Positions 26,858 to 36,222 are shown, counted from the first letter of the stretch. The stretch is 64,000 bases of DNA from Nitrosomonas sp. (GCF_020852615.1 NZ_JADZAJ010000023.1:1-64000), one strand, 5' to 3'. Notes: a model not told the origin generated them from the sequence alone. Program-made: numbers and translations.

Positions 26858-27907
26858 TCAGGTAATTGCGTAAGGTAAGGGCAGTATGATCAATTGCGGG
26901 CCGTCCGGTGTTTTCCAGTGAATTGAACCGGTCTCCGTACTGCCGGACTGAATTACGGCTAGGACATCAATTCCCCCTGCGGGTGAAGGTGCAGCGTTTA
27001 CAATCATCCCGCATGACTGATCGCCGGTCTCCGTGCTGAACAGACCGTCACCTGCAGCAGCATTTATACCTGAATCCACGTCCAGATGAGCGCAGTACAG
27101 GCGGCGTTTTATTTTGCCGAGATACTGTGTGCGGGCAACAATTTCCTGCCCGGGATAACATCCTTTCCTGAAACTGACTCCGCCTATGGCATCCAGATTG
27201 ATCATCTGCGGAACAAATTCCTCCCGGGTCACTTTGAAAATCGCCGGGATACCTTCCCGGATTTCCAGCCAGTCCCAGACAGCAGCCCCCGCGCACCGTG
27301 CCTGATCGCTCAGTTGCTTCCATAATGAAGGTGCACGAGCAGGATTCACCAGAATTTCAAACCGGTTTTCACTGTGGCAAATGATCTGTCCATCAGGGAT
27401 GGCCGTTACAGTCAGTGGTTCAGTGGAAAGAATCGTATCTGGTAACACGTTCTGCAGCAGCGTGTGAGTGTTCTTGCCGGCGATACCGATGCGGATGCAA
27501 TTGCCGGTATGATCCTGAATAATCACCCTGGCCCGCAGTACAAACATTTTCAGCCGTTTGGCAATGGCTTCCACCTGCTCTGCCGGGAGCTGCATCAGGC
27601 AGCTGTTATCGGAAACGGCCTGCCATACCAGAAAGCTGCTCAGCAGACGGCCTTTGGGTGTGCAATAGCCGCCATAGCCCGCTTTCTCTGAACTGACCGA
27701 ATGGATGTCACAACTTAACTGGCTTTGCAGAAAATGTTGAGTATCCTCGCCGGAAAAATGGATCAGGCCAAGGTGGGAGAGGTCGACCAGGATTGTGCCT
27801 GATTCGGCTTGTGCCAGTTCGGCAGCAGGCTGTCCGAAATGCAATACCCGGTTTTGTTCGATAAGAGCGCCTTGCGCTGTCAGAAATGTGAGCCAGTCGG
27901 GGTGCAT
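26858..27907 (-). CDS. ygfZ: YgfZ/GcvT-family folate-binding protein (Fe-S cluster repair)
   Basis: A 349-residue protein of the aminomethyltransferase-like folate-binding fold. The diagnostic YgfZ signature is KGCYPGQEIVAR near residue 240; GTILVDLSHLGLIHFSGED and GYGGYCTPKGRLLSSFLVW are typical of the N-terminal half. YgfZ uses tetrahydrofolate to help assemble or repair 4Fe-4S proteins such as MiaB. It diverges from a YgfX-like gene, with 39 bp between start codons. The ATG at 27907 is in a normal position for the family. Confidence 0.9.
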   Translation of the reverse strand: MHPDWLTFLTAQGALIEQNRVLHFGQPAAELAQAESGTILVDLSHLGLIHFSGEDTQHFLQSQLSCDIHSVSSEKAGYGGYCTPKGRLLSSFLVWQAVSDNSCLMQLPAEQVEAIAKRLKMFVLRARVIIQDHTGNCIRIGIAGKNTHTLLQNVLPDTILSTEPLTVTAIPDGQIICHSENRFEILVNPARAPSLWKQLSDQARCAGAAVWDWLEIREGIPAIFKVTREEFVPQMINLDAIGGVSFRKGCYPGQEIVARTQYLGKIKRRLYCAHLDVDSGINAAAGDGLFSTETGDQSCGMIVNAAPSPAGGIDVLAVIQSGSTETGSIHWKTPDGPQLIILPLPYAIT

Positions 27908-27946
27908 GAGAAAAAATGCTGTGTTGGGTTAAATCAATATCAATCA

Positions 27947-28387
27947 ATGAATGAACTCTCAATTCAGCTGCGGCCCTCCAGGCGACTGGCGGCACTGCTG
28001 AGTCTTGCGCATTGTACGGCAGCCGGGGTGTTCTGGCCATTGGCGCTGCCTGTGGTGGTGAAGATCATAATTACCCTGCTGCTGGCAGGCAGCCTTTATT
28101 ATTACCTGCGGCGCTATGCCTGGCTTGTTTCTCCGCGATCAGTCATGATGCTGCATCTGACCGGAAGAAACCGCTGCAGAATTGAGACTTATGCAGGTGA
28201 ATCCATTCATACCACCATCGATGCCAGTACTTTTGTCGCATCTTATATGACCGTGCTCTGCCTGAAAGCGGGGCAGACATACCGTTATCGTACCGTGGTC
28301 ATCCTGCCGGACAATATTGAACCGGACAGCTTCAGGCAGCTGCGCATCTGGCTGAAATGGAAATGGCGGGATGAAGCTTCATTGTGA
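27947..28387 (+). CDS. YgfX-like membrane protein
   Basis: A 146-residue protein with two closely spaced hydrophobic segments near the N-terminus (about residues 14-32 and 36-54), then a hydrophilic domain containing HLTGRNRCRIETYAGES. This topology and its position next to ygfZ resemble YgfX (CptA), an inner-membrane protein that in E. coli pairs with SdhE near ygfZ. No SdhE-like gene is seen beside it. An ORF extension upstream would overlap ygfZ and is rejected. Divergent from ygfZ, probably sharing its promoter region. Confidence 0.6.
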   Translation: MNELSIQLRPSRRLAALLSLAHCTAAGVFWPLALPVVVKIIITLLLAGSLYYYLRRYAWLVSPRSVMMLHLTGRNRCRIETYAGESIHTTIDASTFVASYMTVLCLKAGQTYRYRTVVILPDNIEPDSFRQLRIWLKWKWRDEASL

Positions 28388-28578
28388 ACACCATCAGGTC
28401 TTGAGCCGCGAGTGTAGCGCGGCAGACAAAAGCAATCCGGTAATGATGGTGACAGCGTACCGGGCTGCCGCGTCAGCTCGTGGCTTCTTTGTGGTGACGG
28501 GTGCGGTGTACGGGTTTGTTTTCCGCCGGGTGGTCGAAAACAGTGATCCAGGCGAGGGTTCCTTAGTATAATCCGGCG

Positions 28579-29745
28579 ATGAAATTCGATATTGTAGTGA
28601 TTGGGGGCGGGCTGGTGGGCGCGAGTCTGCTGGCTGCGTTAAAGGGTAGCGGGCTGAAGCTGGCGCTGATTGAAACACGGCAACCAGCCCCTTTGCCGGT
28701 TGATGACAGCTGGGATGCGCGAGTGTATGCGATCAGCCCCGGCAGTGTGGAATTCCTGCAATCCTGTGGTGTCTGGCAGCGTATGGATCCGGACCGGATT
28801 TCACCGGTCCATGAAATGCGGGTGCAGGGTGACGATAGCGCAGCCCGGATTGATTTCAGCGCATATGAAAGCGGTGTGCCGGAGCTTGCCTGTATCATCG
28901 AGAATCGCCAGTTGCAGCATGCCGTCTGGGAGGCGCTGACGGAAGCGGACAATGTGCAGCTGTTTTGTCCGGCACAGTGTGATTCACTGGCCTGGCATGA
29001 ATCCCACGTTGAGCTGACCTTGTCCGATGGTACGGTTCTGCAGACGGCGTTGCTGGTCGGGGCAGATGGTGTCAGTTCCCGTGTGCGCGAACAGGCGGGG
29101 ATTCAGGTGGATCGCCATAGCTATCATCAGACCGGAGTAGTCGCCAATTTTGAGGTGGAACAGCCTCATCATCACATTGCCCGCCAGTGGTTTCGCCGTG
29201 ACGGCATTCTTGCTCTGCTGCCGCTGCCGGGAAAGCGGGTTTCGATGGTCTGGTCAGCGAATACCGTGCTGGCTGATGAGTTGCTCACACTCTCCCCCGG
29301 GGCGCTGTGTGAACAGGTTGGCCGGGCAGCGGAACATGCGCCGGGAGCAATGCAGCTGATTACGCCGCAACGCGGTTTCCCGCTGAACTTTGTACAGGCC
29401 AAATCACTTGTCAAACCCAGGCTGGCTTTGATTGGTGATGCGGCACACGGGATTCATCCGCTGGCAGGCCAGGGTGTTAATCTGGGATTGCGCGATGCCC
29501 GTGAGCTGGCTCATGTTCTTATGCAGTTTGACGGGCTGGGAGATTGTGGTGAATTTTCTTTGCTGCGCTGTTACGAACGTAATCGCAGGGAGGATATTCT
29601 CGCCATGGGTTGGGTGACGGACGGGCTGCAGAAACTGTTTGGCAGCGAGGATGCAGCCATTATGCGCATCAGGAATCTGGGGTTGGGTATTACCAACCGG
29701 CTGCCACTTCTGAAAAACCGGCTGATGCGTCATGCGCTGAGCTGA
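28579..29745 (+). CDS. UbiH/UbiF family FAD-dependent hydroxylase
   Basis: A 388-residue flavoprotein of the ubiquinone-biosynthesis hydroxylase family. The N-terminal Rossmann motif is VIGGGLVGASLLAAL, the DG motif is LVGADGVSSRVREQ and the GD motif is LALIGDAAHGIHPLAGQGVNLGLRD, all typical of UbiH/UbiI/UbiF/UbiL. It hydroxylates an aromatic ring position of the quinone precursor; the exact ring carbon cannot be assigned. The ATG lies 191 bp after the preceding gene, in a region with a 6-bp GC-rich hairpin. A DsbC gene follows 55 bp later. Confidence 0.88.
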   Translation: MKFDIVVIGGGLVGASLLAALKGSGLKLALIETRQPAPLPVDDSWDARVYAISPGSVEFLQSCGVWQRMDPDRISPVHEMRVQGDDSAARIDFSAYESGVPELACIIENRQLQHAVWEALTEADNVQLFCPAQCDSLAWHESHVELTLSDGTVLQTALLVGADGVSSRVREQAGIQVDRHSYHQTGVVANFEVEQPHHHIARQWFRRDGILALLPLPGKRVSMVWSANTVLADELLTLSPGALCEQVGRAAEHAPGAMQLITPQRGFPLNFVQAKSLVKPRLALIGDAAHGIHPLAGQGVNLGLRDARELAHVLMQFDGLGDCGEFSLLRCYERNRREDILAMGWVTDGLQKLFGSEDAAIMRIRNLGLGITNRLPLLKNRLMRHALS

Positions 29746-29800
29746 AATTGGGCTGAATTCATTTTTGATGGTTACTGGATTTTTACATGGGAGAAAGGGT

Positions 29801-30514
29801 ATGCGTTTGTTTTTATGTTTATTCAGCCTGCTGGGTTCATTGTTTGCCGGAATTGTTCAGGCGAATGAAGCGGATCTGAAAGAAGCAATTCAGGCGCTTT
29901 TCCCGGGAAGCAAAATAGAAAGTCTGACACAAACGCCTTACTTGGGGTTATATGAAGCCGTGATCGATGGAGAAATTTTTTATACGGATGAGAAGGCTGA
30001 ATATTTCTTCATGGGGCATATCGTGGATGCCAGGAAGCGAGTCAGCCTGACCAGTGAGCGTATGCAGCAGATTCGCGATTCACGGCGGATCGCACTTGAT
30101 ACGCTGCCACTGGATCGCGCAATTAAAACAGTCAAAGGAAACGGAAAGCGTACACTGATTGTGTACTCTGATCCCAATTGCCCTTACTGTAAAAAACTGG
30201 AAAAAGAACTGGCCGGTGTGACGGATGTCACTATCCAGACCCTGCTGTACCCCATTCTCAATGGCTCCATGAAAACAGCTGAAGCTATCTGGTGTTCTGA
30301 AGATCGGGTTAAGGCATGGGATGATTTTATGCTGAGATCGGTTGCCCCTGCCAGCAAGAGTTGTGATGCACCGTTACAGATATTGCTGGAATCAGGTCGT
30401 CAGAACCAGGTAACCGGTACGCCCACTCTGATTTTTGCAGATGGCTCAGTGGTGCCGGGATTCATTCCCCAGGCCGAAATCGAAAAACGGCTGGATCAGG
30501 TGGGAAGCAAGTAA
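29801..30514 (+). CDS. dsbC: Thiol:disulfide interchange protein DsbC
   Basis: A periplasmic disulfide isomerase of 237 residues. A signal peptide (about 1-20, MRLFLCLFSLLGSLFAGIVQA) precedes a dimerisation domain and a thioredoxin fold with the active site CPYC (Cys127-Cys130) in SDPNCPYCKKLEKELAG and the cis-proline loop VTGTPTLIFADG. DsbC corrects wrong disulfides in exported proteins, such as cytochromes c, which are abundant in ammonia oxidisers. The ATG at 29801 follows GGGAGAAAGGGT; upstream ATG and TTG starts lack such a site and would lengthen the signal. It is convergent with mltA. Confidence 0.93.
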   Translation: MRLFLCLFSLLGSLFAGIVQANEADLKEAIQALFPGSKIESLTQTPYLGLYEAVIDGEIFYTDEKAEYFFMGHIVDARKRVSLTSERMQQIRDSRRIALDTLPLDRAIKTVKGNGKRTLIVYSDPNCPYCKKLEKELAGVTDVTIQTLLYPILNGSMKTAEAIWCSEDRVKAWDDFMLRSVAPASKSCDAPLQILLESGRQNQVTGTPTLIFADGSVVPGFIPQAEIEKRLDQVGSK

Positions 30515-30563
30515 TCAGCATCAGTGATTCAGCATTGTCCGTCTGATTGACTGGCTGACGTGC

Positions 30564-31817
30564 CTATTCCCTGTACTGTTTGGGAAGTAAAACCCACATC
30601 TGGGCCTGCTGTTTCATCTTCCCCGCCTGGACCTGGGCATCCGGGCTGTATCCCCAGAAGAAATCAGCACGTACGCCACCCTTGATGGCGCTACCGGTAT
30701 CCTGCGCAATCATCAGCCGGTTAAGCGGCCGGGCTGTATTGGGCCAGGTAGTGGCCAGGTAAACCGGTGCACCCAGCGGGATGCTGCTCGGGTCGATGGC
30801 CAGACTTCTGCCGGCAGTTAAGGGAACGCCCAGCGCACCAATTGGCCCGGTCAGCTCGGGCGGCAATTCACGGAAGAAAATATAGCGGGCATTCTGTTGC
30901 AGCAGGGATTTTAATTTGGTGGGATTTTGCCGGCCCCACTGCTTGATGCCTTGCATGGATGCCTGCCAGGCAGGCAGATCGCCGCGATCAATCAATACTT
31001 TTCCGATAGAGCGGTACGGGTGTCCGTTATGATCGGCAAAGCCAACTTTTACGGTTTCTCCATCTTCCAGCACGATGCGGCCGGATCCCTGTATCTGAAG
31101 GAAAAACAGTTCTACTTCGTCTTCCACCCACAGCAATTCTTTCCCTTTCAGCAGGTTGCGGTTATTTTCAATTTCGGCACGAGTGTAGTAAGACACAATC
31201 TTGCGTCCCTGCAGGCGGCCGCGTAACGATGTCTGACCTGCCCCCGGTTGTGTGTCTTTCAGCTCAATCGCCAGCAGATTGTCTGGGGCGGCGTAGATTG
31301 GGTAGCGAAACCGGCTGGAGTATTTGCGACTGCCTTTGAGTAATGGTTCGTAATAGCCTGTTGCCAGTCCGGTGGTGCTGCCATCCGGGTTAGTCACCTG
31401 ATAAGGCTCAAAGTGATTTTCAAGAAATTTCCGGACGGTCTGTTCGCTGGTTTGCCGAATGGATGCAGCCTGCGAACACACTTCCTGCCATGGTGGATGT
31501 TTTTCAAGTGATTTACAGCTTTGCATGAAGGTATTCCATGCCGGAATCAGGCTTTCGTGCTGCCAGCCCGGCAGCTTTGACCAGCTGGCTGCCTTGAGTA
31601 ACCTTTTATCCGGTTTAACCCCTGTGCCTTGAACGGGCTTTGCCGTGCCTAAGTCTGGAGAGATGGCAGCTGTTTTTGCCGGGATCGGATGTGCAGGAGA
31701 TCGGGTTGCAATCGTTTCAGTTTTGCATCCTGTCAAAATGAATGGAACGGAGATCAACAGGGCGGCAAATTGGGTTTTCAGCCGATATCGGTTAAAGTAA
31801 CTGTCTGGTAAAAACAT
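30564..31817 (-). CDS. mltA: Membrane-bound lytic murein transglycosylase A
   Basis: An outer-membrane lipoprotein that cleaves peptidoglycan strands, producing 1,6-anhydromuramyl ends. The start at 31817 gives a lipoprotein signal with lipobox LTGC about 31 residues in; a frame extension to 31919 would remove it. The 417-residue protein contains GYYEPLLKGS, a double-psi beta-barrel with ELLWVEDEVELFFLQIQGSGRI, and the terminal LNRLMIAQDTGSAIKGGVRADFFWG with the catalytic aspartate. Its start codon lies 16 bp from that of a divergent small membrane protein, so the two promoters must overlap the other gene. Confidence 0.9.
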   Translation of the reverse strand: MFLPDSYFNRYRLKTQFAALLISVPFILTGCKTETIATRSPAHPIPAKTAAISPDLGTAKPVQGTGVKPDKRLLKAASWSKLPGWQHESLIPAWNTFMQSCKSLEKHPPWQEVCSQAASIRQTSEQTVRKFLENHFEPYQVTNPDGSTTGLATGYYEPLLKGSRKYSSRFRYPIYAAPDNLLAIELKDTQPGAGQTSLRGRLQGRKIVSYYTRAEIENNRNLLKGKELLWVEDEVELFFLQIQGSGRIVLEDGETVKVGFADHNGHPYRSIGKVLIDRGDLPAWQASMQGIKQWGRQNPTKLKSLLQQNARYIFFRELPPELTGPIGALGVPLTAGRSLAIDPSSIPLGAPVYLATTWPNTARPLNRLMIAQDTGSAIKGGVRADFFWGYSPDAQVQAGKMKQQAQMWVLLPKQYRE

Positions 31818-31833
31818 TTTGTGTGGAGAGAAT

Positions 31834-31950
31834 ATGTGGGTTTTGGCACTTGAAGCAGCATTGGCGCTGGGATTATTTATTTTCCTCATCTGGTGGACGC
31901 TTCCCCGTAAAAAAAACAAGCATCAGGATGATAACGACGAAAACCGGTAA
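31834..31950 (+). CDS. 38-residue single-pass membrane protein, unknown
   Basis: A small gene with a strong ribosome binding site (GTGGAGAG about 5 nt before the ATG at 31834). The product has one hydrophobic helix at the N-terminus (ALEAALALGLFIFLIWW) and a charged tail (PRKKNKHQDDNDENR), so its C-terminus is likely cytoplasmic. It diverges from mltA, with 16 bp between start codons. I do not recognise a family. Small proteins with this shape often accompany membrane complexes, but nothing nearby shows a partner. Confidence 0.55.
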   Translation: MWVLALEAALALGLFIFLIWWTLPRKKNKHQDDNDENR

Positions 31951-32015
31951 GCAGTCTTTTTTCGTTATTCGATGGCCGTAGCATAACTTTGTTCACTCTG
32001 TCCTTCCGGTATCAT

Positions 32016-32762
32016 TCATACCGGATTTTCCACATCAATGAAGTGGTGTGCAATACCAAATTTTCGCGAGATATGCTCACCGAGTGCCTGGATACCGTAG
32101 CGCTCGGTGGCATGGTGTCCTGCTGAAATGAACATAACACCGGATTCTCTGGCAATGTGCACGTTTTGCTCAGAGATTTCACCGGTAATAAACGCATCCG
32201 TACCCAGTCGGATCGCTTCCTCGAAGTAACCCTGGGCTGCCCCGGTACACCAGGCAATTCGCCGGACCGGTTTGTGCGGGTCGCCTATAATCAGTGGTTT
32301 GCGGCCAAGGCCTGAGCTGAGTAACGCATCCAGCCTGTCGAGACTGACTGATTCCGGAAAATGGCCGTAAGCAGCAATATTCTGCTCACCAAAACGGCCT
32401 TCCTCGATTATTCCCAGTTTCTTTCCAAGCAGGGTATTGTTGCCCAGTTCAACATGTGCATCCAGCGGCAGGTGATAGGCGTAAAGATTGATGTTATGTT
32501 TGATTAACGTGGCAATACGGTGGCGCCTGATGCCTCGCAGACAGGGATCTTCCCCGCGCCAGAAATAGCCATGGTGCACGATAATGGCATCTGCATGCAA
32601 ATCCAGTGCGGCTTCTATCAGAGCCTGAGAAGCGGTTACACCACTGATCAGTATTTGTATTGAGGCACGGCCTTCCACCTGTAAACCATTGGGACAGTAA
32701 TCACGGAACTGCTGAATGGCAAGCAGACTATTCAGGTAATTTTCCAGCATATTTTGATGCAT
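32016..32762 (-). CDS. Nif3-like dinuclear metal centre protein
   Basis: A Nif3/YbgI family protein of 248 residues that forms toroidal hexamers with a two-metal site per subunit; the reaction is unknown, and GTP cyclohydrolase I type 2 has been suggested in annotation. Metal ligands fall in DAIIVHHGYFWRGED and the C-terminal SAGHHATERYGIQALGEHI. CPNGLQVEGR is a conserved N-terminal motif. The ATG at 32762 was chosen because the longer frame to 32828 overlaps the divergent protease gene. Starts of the two genes are 36 bp apart, and both may be driven from the same short region. Confidence 0.87.
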   Translation of the reverse strand: MHQNMLENYLNSLLAIQQFRDYCPNGLQVEGRASIQILISGVTASQALIEAALDLHADAIIVHHGYFWRGEDPCLRGIRRHRIATLIKHNINLYAYHLPLDAHVELGNNTLLGKKLGIIEEGRFGEQNIAAYGHFPESVSLDRLDALLSSGLGRKPLIIGDPHKPVRRIAWCTGAAQGYFEEAIRLGTDAFITGEISEQNVHIARESGVMFISAGHHATERYGIQALGEHISRKFGIAHHFIDVENPV

Positions 32763-32798
32763 AATAGTTTTTCTGTTTATTCGAATAAGGGACTTTCT

Positions 32799-33932
32799 AT
32801 GCAAAGACTCTGGCTGATTTTCACACAAACGGTCACCGTTATTCTTGCCATTTTTTTCGTGGTTTCGACCTTGCGTCCGGAATTACTTCCGTGGACGCCG
32901 CGCGGGAAGCTTGCAACTATTCGTGAAGCGGTTAAGGGAAATATGGATCAGGCGCTGAATACGGGTGGATTTCATACGGCGGCAGAAGTGGCCATGCCTT
33001 CGGTGGTGAACATTTTTACCAGTAAAGAGGTACGAGTACCTTCTCATCCGTTCATGGATGATCCTTCCTTTCAACGGTTTTTTGGTGACCGTTTCGGTCC
33101 GAGAACTGAGCGCAGCCTGGGATCGGGGGTGATTGTCAGCCCGGAAGGCTATATTCTCACGAACCACCATGTGGTAGAAGCTGCCAACGAAATCCAGGTG
33201 GCACTGATGGATGGAAGAAATGCGGAAGCACGGGTGATCGGTTCAGATCCTGAAAGTGATCTGGCTGTGCTGAAAATTGACCTGGATAACCTGCACAGTA
33301 TTACTTTCGGCGAATCGGACAAAGCCAGAGTAGGGGATATTGTACTGGCGATCGGAAACCCGTTTGGCGTAGGGCAGACGATGACCATGGGGATTATTGG
33401 TGCACTGGGGCGTTCCCAGGTGGGGATCAACACATTTGAGAACTTTATCCAGACCGATGCCGCAATCAACCCCGGTAATTCGGGTGGGGCACTAACGGAT
33501 ACTTCCGGCAATCTGATCGGAATCAATACCGCAATTTATTCACGTACCGGCGGTTCGCTTGGAATCGGGTTTGCGATACCGGTGGATGCAGCCAAACAGA
33601 TCATGCAGCAGATCATTGAAACAGGTAACGTCGTACGCGGCTGGCTGGGGGTGAGTATGCAGAACATCACTCCGGAACTGGCAGAGTCATTTGGCCTCAA
33701 GGAAGCGGGAGGGGCACTGATTGCCGGCGTACTTAAGAACGGGCCGGCTGATGATGCCGGAATCAAACCTGGAGATGTTTTGCTGGCAGTAAATGGCAAA
33801 CACATTGCTGATTCTTCTGAAATGCTGAATCTGGTCGCATCCCTTGCACCAGGTAAACCGGCAACCCTCACCATTCTGCGTAATGGGGGGCAGCAGGATG
33901 TTCTGGTGCGCATTGGCAAACGTCCTGCCTGA
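32799..33932 (+). CDS. AlgW/DegS-type serine protease (HtrA family)
   Basis: A 377-residue periplasmic protease anchored by an N-terminal helix (about residues 5-24, TQTVTVILAIFFVVSTL) and ending in a single PDZ domain. The trypsin-like domain has the triad segments TNHHVV (His124), DPESDLAVLKID (Asp) and NPGNSGGAL (Ser228). One PDZ and the membrane anchor match AlgW/DegS, which sense misfolded outer-membrane proteins and cleave anti-sigma factor RseA. A DegQ assignment is less likely because two PDZ domains would be expected. The ATG at 32799 follows AAGGG; the upstream ATG overlaps the divergent Nif3 gene. A transporter gene follows directly. Confidence 0.85.
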   Translation: MQRLWLIFTQTVTVILAIFFVVSTLRPELLPWTPRGKLATIREAVKGNMDQALNTGGFHTAAEVAMPSVVNIFTSKEVRVPSHPFMDDPSFQRFFGDRFGPRTERSLGSGVIVSPEGYILTNHHVVEAANEIQVALMDGRNAEARVIGSDPESDLAVLKIDLDNLHSITFGESDKARVGDIVLAIGNPFGVGQTMTMGIIGALGRSQVGINTFENFIQTDAAINPGNSGGALTDTSGNLIGINTAIYSRTGGSLGIGFAIPVDAAKQIMQQIIETGNVVRGWLGVSMQNITPELAESFGLKEAGGALIAGVLKNGPADDAGIKPGDVLLAVNGKHIADSSEMLNLVASLAPGKPATLTILRNGGQQDVLVRIGKRPA

Positions 33933-33947
33933 GTTGCGCATAATCAA

Positions 33948-35600
33948 GTGGATATCTGGCTTGCCGTAACACGGCTGCCCACCGTGCTGGTGCGGTGGGT
34001 GGATGTTAACCTGCTGTCTCTGGGCAGGGAGATGCGACTTTCCTACCTGCCGCCATTGATGGTTTATCTGGCAGCTGGTATTTCCAGTCTGACCGGAATC
34101 GTTGGCACTTTTTATGTCAAGGAGAGACTGGGGCTGTCGGCAGAATTTCTGGCCGCCCTTGGTTTCTGGATGGCGCTGCCGTGGGCGTTGAAAATGCCGC
34201 TGGGCCACCTGGTGGATTTAATGTGGCGCTGGAAAAGTGTGCTGGTCTATCTGGGAGCAGGGTTGATTGCAACCAGCCTGTTCATCATGATCGGGCTGCT
34301 CGGGCATGATGAAGTCATGCGTGAGATTGCGCCATTATCACAGTGGTATGTACTGGCATCTCTGCTGTCACCCGTTGGTTATGTGCTGCAGGATGTGGTG
34401 GCTGATGCCATGACGGTGGAAGCTGTGCCTCGTGCTGAAGCGGATGGGCGGCTGATTGATCCTGAAACACGCAAGCAGATGCATATTACGATGCAGACGC
34501 TGGGGCGTGTTGCCATTATTGGTGGCGGTATTCTGGTTGCGCTGGCGAATGTTGTACTGATGAAAGATGTCGCTGCGCTTTCGGAAACGGGTAAGGCGGC
34601 AGCCTATCTGTTTGTGTACCAGCTTGCGCTGGTAATACCGTTTGTATCCGTGTGCGGGATCTGGCTGGCGAGCTGGCTGAGGTGGCGTGAGATCAGACGG
34701 TTTACCGGGCAGGGGTTGAGTCAGAGTGAAATCAACACCCTGCTGGGAGTGCATGTTGATGCACCGCCTGTTAACTGGTGGATACTCGGGGGCGGGCTGG
34801 TGTTTACCGTTGTCTCACTGGGAGTTGGCCTGGTGCAGATTCCCTATGCTGAAGAAAGTATATTCTGCCTGTCGATGGCAATCGTACTGTTTTTGATCAG
34901 GCAGCTGACAGCCGAGCTGGATAGCGATGCACGCAATGTACTGGTGGGAACGGCGGTGCTGGTGTTTGTGTTTCGCGCGGTTCCCTCACCGGGTGCAGGT
35001 TCAACCTGGTGGATGATTGATGAACTGGGTTTTGATCAGCAGTTTATGGCGACACTTTCATTAATCGGTTCTGTATTGACGCTTGCCGGCATGTTCATTT
35101 TTCGCCGTTTCATGGCCGAACGTTCGATGGCTTACGTCATCGGTGCACTGACCGTGGCCGGCACAATTTTGTCATTGCCGGTGATCTCAATGTATTTCGG
35201 TTTGCATGAGTGGACTGCAGCACACACCGGCGGTGTTGTCGATGCACGTTTCATTGCTGTGATTGATACTGCACTGGAGTCACCACTGGGGCAAATATCC
35301 ATGATCCCGATGCTGGCCTGGATTGCCAATTCCGCACCTGAAAAACTTAAGGCAACTTTCTTTGCAGTCATGGCCTCATTTACTAATTTGGCACTGTCTG
35401 CCTCACAGCTGGCAACCAAATATATCAATCAGATATTTACGGTAACCCGGGAGGTCAAAGATACGGAGACCGGCAGGATATTGCTGGCCGCCGATTACAG
35501 TGAATTGGGCGCATTACTGATTACCGTAACGATTCTGGGTTTTGTGCTGCCCCTGCTGGCAGTATTACTGGTCAGATATACTCATTTACGCAGCGCCTGA
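33948..35600 (+). CDS. BT1/MFS-type membrane transporter
   Basis: A 550-residue transporter with about 12-14 membrane helices. The layout resembles the BT1 (folate-biopterin transporter) branch of the major facilitator superfamily: MPLGHLVDLMWRWKSVL near residue 85, VADAMTVEAVPR near 150 and FGLHEWTAAHTGG in the second half. The substrate is unknown. The start is uncertain: GTG at 33948 is used, while an ATG at 34032 sits directly against AGGGAG. It follows the protease by 15 bp and may be co-transcribed. It is followed by a MITE-like repeat and the universal stress protein gene. Confidence 0.65.
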   Translation: MDIWLAVTRLPTVLVRWVDVNLLSLGREMRLSYLPPLMVYLAAGISSLTGIVGTFYVKERLGLSAEFLAALGFWMALPWALKMPLGHLVDLMWRWKSVLVYLGAGLIATSLFIMIGLLGHDEVMREIAPLSQWYVLASLLSPVGYVLQDVVADAMTVEAVPRAEADGRLIDPETRKQMHITMQTLGRVAIIGGGILVALANVVLMKDVAALSETGKAAAYLFVYQLALVIPFVSVCGIWLASWLRWREIRRFTGQGLSQSEINTLLGVHVDAPPVNWWILGGGLVFTVVSLGVGLVQIPYAEESIFCLSMAIVLFLIRQLTAELDSDARNVLVGTAVLVFVFRAVPSPGAGSTWWMIDELGFDQQFMATLSLIGSVLTLAGMFIFRRFMAERSMAYVIGALTVAGTILSLPVISMYFGLHEWTAAHTGGVVDARFIAVIDTALESPLGQISMIPMLAWIANSAPEKLKATFFAVMASFTNLALSASQLATKYINQIFTVTREVKDTETGRILLAADYSELGALLITVTILGFVLPLLAVLLVRYTHLRSA

Positions 35601-35604
35601 GGAT

Positions 35605-35728
35605 CCTCTGAAAAACGGCCTGCGTTGGTCACCACGTTAAAAACAGTCTGAAAATGCGGCTCATCATTTACTCTCTGTAAACTGCGTTTTTTACTCGGGA
35701 CAAGCGCCTCACCAATATGTTTCAGAGG
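35605..35728. repeat. MITE-like element with 9-bp terminal inverted repeats
   Basis: CCTCTGAAA at 35605-35613 and TTTCAGAGG at 35720-35728 are perfect inverted copies, bounding 124 bp with no coding capacity. The left end shares ATCCTCTGAAAAAC and GCCTGCGTTG with the shorter copy at 26780. The element lies between the BT1-like transporter and the universal stress protein and ends 36 bp before the latter's start. No flanking target duplication is obvious. Confidence 0.6.
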
Positions 35729-35764
35729 GCTCTTAAAGTCCGGTCAATTTTTGCAGGAGGGGAT

Positions 35765-36211
35765 ATGTATCAAAAAATTCTGGTTCCGGTGGACGGCAGT
35801 TTTACTTCCAGCCATGCTTTGCAGGAAGCGATCAAACTGGCAAAGCAGATGGGGGCCCGCCTTGAGCTCGTACATGTTTATGAGGATGCGATTTATCTGG
35901 TGGATGAAAATTATTTCAATTACGAGGAATTGCAAAAAACGATTCATGATTGTGGTGAGAAAATACTGGCCAGTGCTGCTGAAATAGTGGGGGCTGCCAA
36001 TATTCCGATCGAAACCAGGCTGATTCAGTCGAATAATGAACGGATCGCCAGTGTTCTGGTGGAAGAAGCAAAACGCTGGCAGGCGGAACTGATCGTAATC
36101 GGCACACACGGCCACTCGGGTTTTAGCCGGTTATTGCTTGGCAGTGTTGCTGAGGGTGTGGCGCGATCAGCATCTGTTCCCGTGTTGCTGATTCGCGGCA
36201 CTCAGGATTGA
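35765..36211 (+). CDS. Universal stress protein (UspA family)
   Basis: A 148-residue cytoplasmic protein with the Rossmann-like Usp fold. It begins [12 protein letters not shown] and has the ATP-binding signature [32 protein letters not shown] (G-2x-G-9x-G-S/T), so it belongs to the ATP-binding type. The ATG at 35765 follows a strong GCAGGAGGGG. The promoter must lie in or near the MITE-like repeat just upstream. It is convergent with priA, 11 bp away. Such proteins accumulate during starvation or respiratory stress. Confidence 0.9.
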   Translation: MYQKILVPVDGSFTSSHALQEAIKLAKQMGARLELVHVYEDAIYLVDENYFNYEELQKTIHDCGEKILASAAEIVGAANIPIETRLIQSNNERIASVLVEEAKRWQAELIVIGTHGHSGFSRLLLGSVAEGVARSASVPVLLIRGTQD

Positions 36212-36222
36212 GGAGGGGGGAC

